Source of the DNA: Bacteroidota bacterium
Lineage (GTDB): Bacteria > Bacteroidota > Bacteroidia > Chitinophagales > Chitinophagaceae
Direction: 5' to 3'
Assembly: GCA_030706735.1 (NCBI GenBank)
Contig: JAUZNZ010000007.1
Span: forward strand, 62,001 to 126,000
Length of the DNA stretch: 64,000 nucleotides
In this document: in pieces, positions 52,295 to 62,600 of the stretch
How positions within the stretch are numbered: the stretch's first letter is position 1
Layout: the number at the start of each line of letters is the position of its first letter
Notes under the pieces: generated by a model
Told to the model about the DNA's origin: nothing
Database searches by the model: none
Seen by the model: only the letters and a program-made list of their open reading frames with translations
Program-made: the position numbers and the translations under genes

Positions 52295-55200
52295 GGCTTA
52301 TTTACTTTAAGTACCTGCATGGCATCGTCATTTTTTGCGACGACCAGCATGCGATCGCCCGCCCTGTTCTTGATTTCCAATATGCCTCGCACGTCACCAC
52401 CGATATAGGCCCCGCTGAGGGCCGGATCGACGGGCACGAACCTACCTGTAGACGAAAAGCCCGGGAAGAGGGTGCCGTCATCGACGCGACCGCCCGGGCC
52501 TTTTCGCGGCGCAACGCCCTTGAGCAGGAGACCCAGGCTGGCATCGCAACGCCCCAACTGAGTACGGTAAGGAAAAAAATTCCCTGCGATGATCATATCT
52601 TTTACGCTGTCCCCGTCAAAGTCGTCGACGGCCACGCCGTATATTTTCGAAAATTGTGCTTGCAGGGGCAGGGGATTGAAGGCAAATTGTCCATGACCGT
52701 TGTTGTGCAATATGCCCGAAGCAAGCTCGTCACAATGGTACACTTTTGCCTTTTCTAACTTTTCCTTAGGGAAAATGTCTTCCATGGTGGCGTCGGCGTA
52801 GTCGCTGTATTTGATGAATTTCTTTTTCAGGCCATTGATCTGATCAAGCAGTTCGTCGCGCGAAGCCATAGGATAGCTTTTGCCCTGGATGTAGTAGCAA
52901 AAAATGGGATCGATCGTACCATTGTCATCGAAGTCCGCGGCGTATAAGGTCATAGGTTGTTTGGGGCTGGCCTTGAACTGCTCGTTATAGCCGCAGTTAC
53001 CAAGGATGAAATCGATGTTTCCGTCGCCTTCGATATCGGCGGCCGTGATTGAGGACCACATGCCGCTCAGGTGAGTCAGGCCCGCCGATGACGAGACGTC
53101 TTTGAGATGACCGTTATTGTTTTGAAAAAGCAGGACGGGCATCCAGTCGCCGGCGATGAGCAGGTCGGGGTATTGGTCATGATCGATATCCGCCCAGGCC
53201 GCCGCCGTAACCATGCCCGGCATACGCAGGGCGGGACAAACCTGGTCGGTGACGTCGGTAAAGTGGACGACGCCGTCTTTCGAGTCATTGTGCAGCAGGT
53301 AGCTTTTCGATGGGGTCGGGAAGGCTCCCGACACTCCGCGCCCGCCTACAAAGAGATCCATGCGTCCGTCGTGATCGAAGTCCCCCGCGGCGATGGCGAG
53401 CTTGCTGCTGCCCATTGGCGGAAGCGTGCCCGGGGGCGCCTTGGTGAAATTTCCTTTTCCGTCGTTCAGAAAGAGTTGATCCTGGTAAAATTCGGAACCG
53501 TCGCTATACTCGTTACCGCCGGACACGATATAGAGATCGAGGTCGCCATCGTTGTCCGCGTCGAAGAAAATGGCATTCACCTGCTCATGATCGGCGTCTG
53601 CGCTCCAAGGTTGGTGCAGGGAAGGAACGAAGCGGCCGTCCACCGTTTGAAGGAAGAGCTGGCCCGGCTGGCCGATCGCCCCGCCGACGAAAACGTCTTC
53701 GACCCCGTCGCCATTTACGTCGCCTTTCGCCAGGGCCGGCCCTTGCCGGGATAGCTGATAAGGCAGGAGGGGTTCGTCCTTGAAGTCGATGAAGTCATTT
53801 TCTTTATGCCGGAAGGACAGGCCGGAGGATTCGGTGATGTCCGAGAAGGGGCGATTGGGGGCCAGGACCGGCGTGGATGCGGGCGCCGCGGACGTGGGGG
53901 GCGCGGGGGGCGCAGGCGACGTGGGGGGCGCGGGCGCGGCATCCTTTTCGTCGAGGTCCAGCGTTTGGTCAGCAGGCGGATGGTTAAGCAAGGAGGCCTT
54001 ACCATCGGGCCAGGCGATGCGAAGCTGCTGAATCGATTGCTCTTTGGGAAATCCAAAGAAAAGTTCGGGGGCCATCGTCGATTGGTAGCCACGAACGGGG
54101 TACATCTCGAGGTACTGTTTAGTACCATCGGAGGTGGTCAGGATCGCTTTGGCGCCATAGGCTTTTGTGTTGAGGCCAGTGCCGGCGAGATGAAGCCTGA
54201 TATAATGGTTCTTCTTTATTTCGCTTTCGTTATTGCGATAGATGAAGGGCGGCTCATTGTTATTACAGACCACCAGGTCGAGATCGCCGTCATTGTCGAG
54301 GTCGGCATAGGCTGCGGCGTTTGAAACCGAAGGCCGGTTCAATCCCCAGTCGGCGGTCTCGTTCGAGAAGCAGAGGTTATGCTCGTTACGGAAACCGTAA
54401 TTACTCAATTTATTTGAAGGCATCTTGCTCACCAGGTCATAGGTCTGAAAATTCTGGTGTCCCTGTTTGAGAGCGGCCATCCGTGCATCGGCCACCGTAT
54501 ATTTCAGGAAATCCATGTTCGTAAAATCGCGGAGGTAGCCATTACTGATAAAAAGATCCTTCCAGCCGTCATTATCGAAGTCGGCGAAGAGGCCGGCCCA
54601 GCTCCAGTCGGTATTCGACACCCCTGCCAACTGGCCGATCTCGCTAAACCGGAGATTGCCTTTTTCATCCACGCCCTCATTCAGTTGCAGCATATTGCGC
54701 ATTTGCTGGTGGTAGTAGCCGCTGTCCAGGAGGAGGTGGTACTCGTCGTATTCGTCGGGACCCTTCAGTAACTTTTGCCGGTGGTTGTCCTCCGGCAGCA
54801 TGTCCAGGGTGAGCACGTCGGGCCGCCCATCGTTATTGTAATCGGCAATATCTGATCCCATAGAATATTTGGAGATATGCGCGAAGGACCTTTCCAGGGA
54901 CTCGGTGAAGGTGCCATCACGGTTATTGATGTAGAAGCAATCCTTTTCCGTATAGTCGCTGGTCGTATAGATATCGGGCCAGCCATCGCCGTTGACGTCA
55001 GCGACCGTTACGCTAAGGCCGAAATTGAGGGCATTGTTCACGATGCCGGCTTGTAAGGTCACATCCGTAAAATGCATTTTTCCATTGGCGTCGCGGTCAT
55101 TCCGGAAGAGGCGGTTGCCGAAATTGAAATTGGGCGTGGAGCGGGTCTTGCGCGTATTGAGAAAGGGATTGTAGGTATGATTCGAATGATCAAGCAGAAA

Positions 55201-55848
55201 CATATCCAGGTCGCCGTCATGATCAAAATCGAAGAAGACGGCCTGTGTAGATTGGGTGCCGGGCGCATCGAGTCCATACTCTCTGGCCATCTCCTTGAAA
55301 ACCGGGATGCCGTCCTTGCCGATCCCCTGGCAGATGAACAGTTCATTGCTGAGCTTTGCCGGGTCGTCGTATTTTCCGGAATGGCAGACATACATATCCA
55401 TCAGGCCGTCGCCATTAACGTCGGCGAGGCTGACCCCCGTACTCCAGGTGCCGTTGCCCCCTACCCCAGCCTGCTTCGTGACGTCTTCGAAATGAAAATT
55501 GCCTCTGTTGAGGTAGAGCTTGTTCTGGCCCGTATTGCTGGAAAAAAAGAGATCATTCAGGCCGTCGTGGTTGAAATCGGCTATTCCGACTCCTGCGCCA
55601 TTATAGAGATATTCATAGCGGAGGACGTTGAGAGAATCGTCCTCGCGGATCTTATTCTGGAAAGAGATGCCGGTCTGCTTTTCGGTCATCAGGGTGAATA
55701 AGGCGGATGGGGCCTGCTGCGCGTGGATCTGCGACGGCAGGAGGAGTGCCAGGATGCAGGGCCGGAGGCATGCTACGAGGCGGCCCTTTGGGCAGGGCCG
55801 CAGGCAATGAGCCAGGAACGGGCGGTATGGGGAGAGGGGTCGCTTCAT
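52291..55848 (-). CDS. VCBS/FG-GAP repeat protein with ASPIC/UnbV domain
   Basis: 1185 residues with an N-terminal export signal. Many calcium-binding FG-GAP/VCBS repeats of the DxNxDGxxD kind occur (IADFNHDGLNDLFF, LADVNGDGLMDMYV, FADFDNDGWKDLFI), building one or two beta propellers. An ASPIC/UnbV domain lies in the middle (IRLHLAGTGLNTKAYGAKAI), then a Pro/Ala low-complexity linker (DNA 53865-53945), then a second set of VCBS repeats. Such proteins are found beside SusC/SusD and oxidative enzymes and are thought to bind polymers or metals on the cell surface. It overlaps both neighbours by ATGA. Confidence 0.9.
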   Translation of the reverse strand: MKRPLSPYRPFLAHCLRPCPKGRLVACLRPCILALLLPSQIHAQQAPSALFTLMTEKQTGISFQNKIREDDSLNVLRYEYLYNGAGVGIADFNHDGLNDLFFSSNTGQNKLYLNRGNFHFEDVTKQAGVGGNGTWSTGVSLADVNGDGLMDMYVCHSGKYDDPAKLSNELFICQGIGKDGIPVFKEMAREYGLDAPGTQSTQAVFFDFDHDGDLDMFLLDHSNHTYNPFLNTRKTRSTPNFNFGNRLFRNDRDANGKMHFTDVTLQAGIVNNALNFGLSVTVADVNGDGWPDIYTTSDYTEKDCFYINNRDGTFTESLERSFAHISKYSMGSDIADYNNDGRPDVLTLDMLPEDNHRQKLLKGPDEYDEYHLLLDSGYYHQQMRNMLQLNEGVDEKGNLRFSEIGQLAGVSNTDWSWAGLFADFDNDGWKDLFISNGYLRDFTNMDFLKYTVADARMAALKQGHQNFQTYDLVSKMPSNKLSNYGFRNEHNLCFSNETADWGLNRPSVSNAAAYADLDNDGDLDLVVCNNNEPPFIYRNNESEIKKNHYIRLHLAGTGLNTKAYGAKAILTTSDGTKQYLEMYPVRGYQSTMAPELFFGFPKEQSIQQLRIAWPDGKASLLNHPPADQTLDLDEKDAAPAPPTSPAPPAPPTSAAPASTPVLAPNRPFSDITESSGLSFRHKENDFIDFKDEPLLPYQLSRQGPALAKGDVNGDGVEDVFVGGAIGQPGQLFLQTVDGRFVPSLHQPWSADADHEQVNAIFFDADNDGDLDLYIVSGGNEYSDGSEFYQDQLFLNDGKGNFTKAPPGTLPPMGSSKLAIAAGDFDHDGRMDLFVGGRGVSGAFPTPSKSYLLHNDSKDGVVHFTDVTDQVCPALRMPGMVTAAAWADIDHDQYPDLLIAGDWMPVLLFQNNNGHLKDVSSSAGLTHLSGMWSSITAADIEGDGNIDFILGNCGYNEQFKASPKQPMTLYAADFDDNGTIDPIFCYYIQGKSYPMASRDELLDQINGLKKKFIKYSDYADATMEDIFPKEKLEKAKVYHCDELASGILHNNGHGQFAFNPLPLQAQFSKIYGVAVDDFDGDSVKDMIIAGNFFPYRTQLGRCDASLGLLLKGVAPRKGPGGRVDDGTLFPGFSSTGRFVPVDPALSGAYIGGDVRGILEIKNRAGDRMLVVAKNDDAMQVLKVNKP
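53865..53945 (-). repeat. Low-complexity GC-rich stretch encoding a Pro/Ala linker
   Basis: G-rich runs on the + strand (GGGGGGCGCG types) encode a Pro-, Ala-, Ser- and Thr-rich linker between the two halves of the VCBS protein. Confidence 0.8.
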
Positions 55849-57263
55849 TCCAGGTCAATATTTTCGTCGCCTTGCTTATATGGGAGGAAGCCCATCATGA
55901 GAGTCATCATTTCATCTTTCGTCCGCATATCCCCCATCGAAAAGACATTCTTCGGCGGACTGTTCGGATTGGAAGGATTGTCCTTCGTATTGTCGTAGGT
56001 GCATTCCAGGTGGATCACGGAACCTTTGGGCACGCGGATCGGATGCTTGAACCGGTAGATCTCCTGCCAGCGGAAATCCCATTCGGGGATGTGAACGAGG
56101 CGGATCGTATCGCCGGATGGCGTCGTGATGAAGGCCTTGTATTCTTTCCCTAGCAAGTGCATGTGCGGCCACACATAGAGCAGGGACTGGTCGGCGCTTG
56201 GATTGGTGACCTCCAGGCGAAAGGTCTGCACCGTATTGGCCTTGATATAGAATATCGGTTCGATCTGCTGTTCGCCGATGCCACCGGAACCAAAACTGAT
56301 GATCTTCATCGGGCGCGTGACGGGCGTCCGCTTAAAGAAGAGGTTGACCCCGCAGATGCTGCCCTCATCGGTCGCGGAAGGCGCGAAGTGTACCGTCATG
56401 AGGATGACGCCGCGCCTGGGCATGACCCATCCGAATTCTTTTGGAAAATATTCGTAGCTGGTACCCGGGATCCATCCGCCATAGTAAGCCATGATCTTGC
56501 GATAGGGCATGTATTGGTCTACCTTGCTGCGATCGTCGTCGGTCAGATTGACGAATGATGCCGTGTTTTTGATATCTATGTGAGGATCCGGGACGGCCTG
56601 GACGGCATAGTTGGCGTGGTGGATCAACCGCTTGTTACTGCAAATGAATTCGATGGCCTCCACACTTGCGGAATCCTTGAGTTCGAAGGGGATCTTGAAG
56701 ACAACGAAGCGTTCGGTATTGTCGCCGGCCAGCCTGAATGAATCGGTGGCGGTAAGGACGAGGTCGGGCTTGCGGTGATAGATGGTGCCGGGGATGGGGA
56801 CGATTGGCACGACGGGAACATGAGACGCGGCGGACGCGCCGGGAGGAGCCTGGGATACGCCGGGAGGCAGTATGGGGACCGGTTTGCCCTGTGGGGCGCC
56901 GTTATCGATCCATTGGGTGATCAGCGCGATCTCGGCTTCGCTCAACGAACGCTCATTGGCAAAGTGGCTGTATTGCCGGTCGGCATGCCAGGGAGGCATA
57001 TAATGTCGTTGAATGACGTCTTTGATGAAGGAGGCGCGTTTGGCTACGTCCTGCCAGGACAACAGGGAAAAGGGTGCGGCTTCTCCGGGCTGGTGGCAGG
57101 CGGCGCACTTGGAGAGGATGATGGGGGCGATATCTTTTTCATAGGTGGGGGATTGGGTAGACGCGGGGGTTTGGGCGGATTTGTGGATTTGGGCGGGCGG
57201 CTCCTGTGTGGGGGCCGTTAGGGCGCGTAAAAGAAATATCGATAAGATAAAAGCGATCCTCAT
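55845..57263 (-). CDS. c-type haem and copper type II monooxygenase-like protein, exported
   Basis: 472 residues from the ATG at 57263; a TTG four codons upstream is ignored. After a signal peptide it carries one haem c site Cys53-x-x-Cys56-His57 (LSKCAACHQPGEAAPFSLL) in a cytochrome-like domain with later MPPWHAD. A C-terminal half resembles the copper type II ascorbate-dependent monooxygenase fold (VWPHMHLLGKEYKAF; VIHLECTYDNTKDNPSNP). It could oxidise an organic substrate in the periplasm or at the surface. It follows the redoxin by 15 bases and overlaps the VCBS gene by ATGA. The classical first copper domain is less clear, so activity is uncertain. Confidence 0.82.
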   Translation of the reverse strand: MRIAFILSIFLLRALTAPTQEPPAQIHKSAQTPASTQSPTYEKDIAPIILSKCAACHQPGEAAPFSLLSWQDVAKRASFIKDVIQRHYMPPWHADRQYSHFANERSLSEAEIALITQWIDNGAPQGKPVPILPPGVSQAPPGASAASHVPVVPIVPIPGTIYHRKPDLVLTATDSFRLAGDNTERFVVFKIPFELKDSASVEAIEFICSNKRLIHHANYAVQAVPDPHIDIKNTASFVNLTDDDRSKVDQYMPYRKIMAYYGGWIPGTSYEYFPKEFGWVMPRRGVILMTVHFAPSATDEGSICGVNLFFKRTPVTRPMKIISFGSGGIGEQQIEPIFYIKANTVQTFRLEVTNPSADQSLLYVWPHMHLLGKEYKAFITTPSGDTIRLVHIPEWDFRWQEIYRFKHPIRVPKGSVIHLECTYDNTKDNPSNPNSPPKNVFSMGDMRTKDEMMTLMMGFLPYKQGDENIDLE

Positions 57264-57278
57264 ATCCAGTAACAACGT

Positions 57279-57962
57279 TTAGATATCATTGATGAGGCAT
57301 CCCACGGGCCTGATCCTTTTTTCGGCAACGGGTTCCTTTTTCAGTGCGTGGTCGATGGCGTCGCGCAGGTAATACTCGGTTGGCCGGGCGCTGCGTTTGC
57401 CCAACTCTTTGACCCAATTGTCAATCGCGCCGGCATAGAGAAGGTCCTGGCGATCGTCGAGCAGGATGGCTTCGGGAGTGATCCCCGCCTGCAGATAACG
57501 GGAAAGCCGGAATGACCCGTCGATCAGCAAGGGGAAGGCGATCTTATATTTTTGGGCGAAGGCATTGATGACGGTCGTCGAATAGGACTTTCCCGGAATG
57601 ATGCCATAGACACATAGTCTGTCGCCGTATTCTTTGTGCAGCGCATTCAGGGTGACGGTATAGTTCTGGCAGAGCGGGCATTCGGGCGATAAGAATACAA
57701 AAAGGCAAAGTGTGGAGGCCCTGGGAGTGGCGGGCAGGTGGAATGCATTGCCGTTGCCTGCAACGGTCAGAGGAAAGGAAGCCAGGGTAGCGGCGCTGAA
57801 CACGGAATCGTTACCGGGTTGCAGCCGGGATGGGCCGTACAACCGGGGTTGGGAAAGGGGGAGGGGCTGCGGGTGCGACTGGGAAAGGGGGTGCGACTGT
57901 GCGTGGGCGAGCCGGCAACTCATGATCAACAGGAAAATGCTATAATAGGTAACCCTCCCCAT
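57279..57962 (-). CDS. Redoxin (AhpC/TSA-like) protein, exported
   Basis: 227 residues with a signal peptide (IFLLIMSCRLAHAQ). Thioredoxin fold with a CxxC pair, Cys95 and Cys98 (FLSPECPLCQNYTV), and a C-terminal extra cysteine in PVGCLIND. Exported redoxins of this kind occur next to cytochrome c/copper-monooxygenase-like proteins and may mature their haem or copper centres or supply electrons. It is the first gene after the terminator hairpin that follows SusD. Confidence 0.82.
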   Translation of the reverse strand: MGRVTYYSIFLLIMSCRLAHAQSHPLSQSHPQPLPLSQPRLYGPSRLQPGNDSVFSAATLASFPLTVAGNGNAFHLPATPRASTLCLFVFLSPECPLCQNYTVTLNALHKEYGDRLCVYGIIPGKSYSTTVINAFAQKYKIAFPLLIDGSFRLSRYLQAGITPEAILLDDRQDLLYAGAIDNWVKELGKRSARPTEYYLRDAIDHALKKEPVAEKRIRPVGCLINDI

Positions 57963-57987
57963 ATGCGTCTCAAGTTAGTAAAATAAT

Positions 57988-58018
57988 AAACTCCGGGCCG
58001 AAAGTGGCCCGGAGTTTT
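57988..58018. terminator. Long bidirectional hairpin after susD
   Basis: A perfect 12-base stem AAACTCCGGGCC / GGCCCGGAGTTT with a GAAAGT loop (57988-57999, 58006-58017) and T-rich flanks on both strands. It lies between SusD and the redoxin. It may end part of the SusC/SusD transcript, giving lower expression of the oxidative genes, or act as an RNA-stabilising end. Confidence 0.75.
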
Positions 58019-58031
58019 ATGCAGTAAGGAA

Positions 58032-59633
58032 TTATGGCATGTCCCACCAGATACGACCGAACGGATCGCTGGGGCCCGAACCGAAGTTCGGATCGGCAGC
58101 CATCGCAGCATAAGCCGCTTTTTGGTTGGCATAGTTTGCATCGGATTCCGGGAACGGGTTAAGCGAAGCTCGACGGGCCAGGGGCAGCACCGTACCATTG
58201 TTGGTCAACGGCGACCAGGGGAATGTCGAGGTCGTCGTCGGGTAACCGGTCATCTTCCACCAGGCCCAGGCCTCACTGGGCTCTCTGAACAGATCAAGAT
58301 GCGCCTGAGAGCCGATCTGGTCCAATGCCTTCGTGTTATCAAACGCAATGCCCGGCATGGCCAGATAGGTCGCAATGGCTCCTGCCGTAACGGGTGTATA
58401 GTTGGTGACCTTCGCGGCCGCCGCGCGGGCGTCGTAGAACTGGATAGAAGCGGTGACGCCGTTGGTATACCACTGACCGACGTTGTCCGTCGTGATGCCC
58501 CGGGCGGCGAACTCGGCCCGGATGAAGCAATATTCCGCATAGGTGATCACCGGGAAGAAGGCTATGCCGTTCCCCGCGCCGGGTCCATCGTTATAATTCG
58601 GCGTGAAGATACGATACTGAAGGGTGGCGAAGGGCGTGTCGGACTGTGCATAGAGCGCCTTATAAACAGGTAATGCAGAAGTGTCGGGGTCGGTCGGGCT
58701 GCCGATCCACTGTCCCTTGCCGTTAGGCAGGTAAAAGATACTCAACCTCGGATCCTGCTTAGCCACCATGAAATCGACCATCGGCCTGGCCGCGAGAAAA
58801 CCGGTGGGACTGAAGTTGCCGCTACCGTCCGCGAAAGCCGGGCCGGCATAGAGCACCCAGGAATCCGCGATGGATGACATCTGGTGGGCGTCTGCCAGCA
58901 CTTCGGTGGCGATCGCGTGAACCTTGGTCGGGTCACGCTTCATCAGGCGGAAAGCCATCTGTAACCGGAGTGCGTTACCGGCTTTGATCCATTCCGTCAC
59001 CTCGCCTGCGGCGTTGTCGCCGTAGAAGGGATCATAATTTGCGCCGTAGAGGATCTGATTGGGCTGGGAGGACTCGAGGGTGGCGACAGCCGTCTTCACC
59101 TGGAGATCCAGCGTATCCAGCAGGGTCGCCTGTGGATCGTAAGTCGGTGTCAGGGTGCCGCCGTACCTGGCTTTGAAGCCCTGCGTGTATACGATGCTGC
59201 CGTTGATGTCGCTGACATAGAAGGCTGAATAGGCCATATAGATCGATGCGATGGCCTTTTCGTACACCCGGGAGGCCTGGTCGGCCGGGCTCATCTTGGC
59301 GATCAGCTGCGGGATGTCGGCCAGGGGTACCCCGATATTGTTGTAGAAGTTACCATAACGATAGTTAAAATTGCCGGTCTCGAGGTTGAAATTCGGCGCA
59401 TTCCCCGCTCCGTTCGTAGAGTATTGCATCCAGGGCATCATAGAACGGTACACGTCATAATAATACTCGAAATCATTGGCATAATGGTTAGCCGCCTGCA
59501 GGAACTGGTTACCCGGATCGACCTTGGTCAGGGTCGCAGGGTTTGTATTGACCTTTGCAAAATCTGACTTTTTGCAGGAGATCCATACCATGGCCGGCAG
59601 GATCGTCAATAAAAGGAATTTATTTCTTTTCAT
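58032..59633 (-). CDS. SusD-like (SusD_2 type) nutrient-binding lipoprotein
   Basis: 533 residues. The lipoprotein signal ends in WISCKKSDFAKVNTNP, typical of the SusD_2 group. Further family blocks are ADQASRVYEKAIASIYMAY, YDPFYGDNAAGEVTEWIKAG and the end YANQKAAYAAMA. It partners the SusC upstream (32 bases). This SusD subclass is often linked to peptides, amino sugars or non-starch substrates, so a glycan is not the only possible cargo. Confidence 0.92.
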   Translation of the reverse strand: MKRNKFLLLTILPAMVWISCKKSDFAKVNTNPATLTKVDPGNQFLQAANHYANDFEYYYDVYRSMMPWMQYSTNGAGNAPNFNLETGNFNYRYGNFYNNIGVPLADIPQLIAKMSPADQASRVYEKAIASIYMAYSAFYVSDINGSIVYTQGFKARYGGTLTPTYDPQATLLDTLDLQVKTAVATLESSQPNQILYGANYDPFYGDNAAGEVTEWIKAGNALRLQMAFRLMKRDPTKVHAIATEVLADAHQMSSIADSWVLYAGPAFADGSGNFSPTGFLAARPMVDFMVAKQDPRLSIFYLPNGKGQWIGSPTDPDTSALPVYKALYAQSDTPFATLQYRIFTPNYNDGPGAGNGIAFFPVITYAEYCFIRAEFAARGITTDNVGQWYTNGVTASIQFYDARAAAAKVTNYTPVTAGAIATYLAMPGIAFDNTKALDQIGSQAHLDLFREPSEAWAWWKMTGYPTTTSTFPWSPLTNNGTVLPLARRASLNPFPESDANYANQKAAYAAMAADPNFGSGPSDPFGRIWWDMP

Positions 59634-59665
59634 AATAGTAATAATGTAGTTAACAAATTAACGGG

Positions 59666-62600
59666 TTAGAAACTAGCCTTTAACGTAGCGCCCATGCTCC
59701 GGACGAAGGGCAAGCCGCCGCCTTCGGCAAAAGCCGACGCGTCATTGGCATAGAGCCCTTCCGGATTGATCCCATCCTTCGCATCCTTGTACAGATAGAG
59801 CAGGTTCCTTCCGGTGAGGGCAATCGACAGGCCGTTAAAATGTATCTTTTTGTAAATGGAGGCCGGCAGATTGTAGCTGATCGTTACCTGACGAAGCGCA
59901 ACCCAGGTATTGTCAAAGATCGACTGCTCGCGAATGCCGCTCGACCATTGGGTCAGGTTCTCATAGTAGGCATAAGCAGGGATCGGTTTCTCGTACCCTT
60001 GGGCAACCGCGTCCGCATAGGTCATGCCGCCGAGGTCCTTGCCGCCCACGATGATCCCGTCGTTGATCACTCCCTTTGGAATGATCCCGTCGTCATGCGT
60101 GCCGCTGCCATCGGTATAGGTCACGCCACCGAGCGCCTTGTTACGACCGGGGAGCGAGTTCTTCAGGTTTCCCGTTTCGGATCCGTATTGATCCGTCGCG
60201 GAGGCCATCAGGCCGCCGACCTTCGAGTCGATCTGGATGCCCAGCGAGAAATTCTTGTAGGTCAAGTTCTGCTGCGTGCCCCAGAGCAGGGTCGGCATGA
60301 TCGTTCCGAGGATGCGCTGCGATCCGTCATAGTCCTGCGACCGCATATAGGTCAGGTAGTTGCCGGTTGTTCCATTGGGAGCGGAACCAAGCACCTTCTG
60401 GCCGACCGCGGCGGCGTGCGCTTTGTTATTATAGTATGCATACGCATAGCCCGATTGCACGATGCCATAGTCCTTGCCGGCAATGGCGTAGGCTGCTGCG
60501 TCGGCGCCAAAGGCCAGATCGAGCTGGTAGTTTGTCGTTCCCGCCACGAGCGAAATGATCTTGTTACTATTGTGCGCGATATTGATCGTCATGTCCCAGC
60601 TGAAATCACGGCCTTTGACCGGATTGGCGGTAATCAGGGCCTCGATACCCGAATTCTGGATATTCCCGGCATTGATCGTGCGCGAAGATATGCCTGTCTC
60701 CTGATCGGCCGCCAGGGGCAGGATCTGGTTGAAGGAGTTCTTCTTATAGTAGGCGATGTCAAAGCCGAGGCGGTTATTAAAGAATCGGATATCCGTTCCG
60801 AATTCGATCTCGCGGGCCAGTTCGGCATGCAGGTGTTGATTGCCGAGGCTGGTATTGTAGTTGCCATTCCCGTCACTGAAAGAATAGAGGGTATTGTTCC
60901 CGCCGCCTTTATTGTTGAATGTACCGATGGATCCATAGTTGCCCGTGCTGTTCACCTTATAAGGATCTGCAGGGAACCCTGTCCAGCCAATCGCGGCGCG
61001 CAATTTACCAAAGGAGAGGATGGAGTTGCGGGCCTTGAAGCTGGGCAATTCGGTGAATACCCAGGCAAGACTTACGGCGGGATAGGTATAACTCCAGTCG
61101 CCATGGCCGTCGGCATAAACGAGCGAGGAGCTCCATTCATTACGCAGGCTGTAGTTCAGCGTAAGCATGTCGCGCCAGGTCAGGTCTCCATAAAGATAGG
61201 CCGCTGCTGAACGATAGGAAGGGGTGAAGGTCACGGAGGTCGTCGGCGAATTCACCGAGTTGGAAATAAAATAGAGACCGGGAGTAGCCAGACCGCCATT
61301 GGTCTGGGAGTTGGACGTGGGGCCGCCCCAGTTATTGTCAATTTCCCCACCGAGCGTGGAGGTCAGCACGAAGTCCTTGCCGAAAGCATGGTTACCGGTG
61401 AGCAAACCCTGCACACGGGTATTCTTATACGAACTCTGGATCAACTGATAGGAAGCCGATGAGCCGGTGAAGCCGGCACTCCGTCCATTGTTCTTGTATT
61501 CGGTGATGTCATTGTAGTTCGTGACATTGGTGCGTACGAGCGCGGTCAGCCAGGGAGCCAACTTAGCCGTCACGTCCAGATTGGCCAACAGCAGGTTCTC
61601 CGTGCGGCTGGCGTTTTCCTCGAAGAAAGGCCAGAACAGGCCGGCGAGAAAATAAGGGTCCTTGCTGAAACCGTTCAGGCGTCCGCCGACGACCGGATCC
61701 ACATAGTGGTTCCTGAAATAGGCCACAGGACCGTTGCGGGGAGCAAGATAGAGAATGCCGCCAAGCCCGTTTTGTGTTCCGCCTCCGCCCTGGTTGATCG
61801 GGTTCAGCACATAGGTGCTTGTATAACTTACACTGGCATCCATGCTGATCACGTTGGTCAACCGCTGGTTCCCGTGAAAGGCAAAACTATTCTTCCCCAG
61901 GTGATTGTTAGGCATGATGCTCGAGTTATTCAAATTGGTATAGCTTATCCGGAACCCGCCATTGTCATTGCCACCCTGCGCCACTACGTTGGTATTGATG
62001 AACTGGCCGGTGGTATAGAAATCCTTGAGCGGATCGTTAGGCACCCAGGGTACCATCCGGCCGTCGAGATCCTTGACCAGGTGACCGTCGAATTTCGGTC
62101 CATAGGAATATCCGCCGTTGGGGTTGAAATAAGGGCTTGCCGAAACGTCGACGATGTCGTTGCCCGAACCATCCTTGGCGAACGTGGAGCTCAAGCCACC
62201 GCCAAACTCATTCTGGAAATCGACCGTCTTATAGGCCTTATCGAACTGTACGATCTGGTTATATTGAACGCCAACCCCTTTTTGGGCGTGGCCTTTCTTG
62301 GTCGTGATGAGCAGCACGCCGTTCAGAGCCAGCGGGCCGTACAAAGCGGAAGCGGCCGATCCCTTGAGCACCGTGACGCTCTCATAATCATCCGGGTTAA
62401 GATCCTTGATGATGTTACCGAAATCCTGGTTGCCACCCCAGGAATCGGCGCCCGTCGTTCCGGGCTGGATCAGTATCCCGTCGATCACGACGAGGGGTTC
62501 GGTATTGCCGGCCAGGCGCGCATTGCCCCGGATCTGAATACGCGAGCTGGAGGATGGACCGCCAGTCCCTTGTGTGATGGTGACTCCGGCCACTTTACCC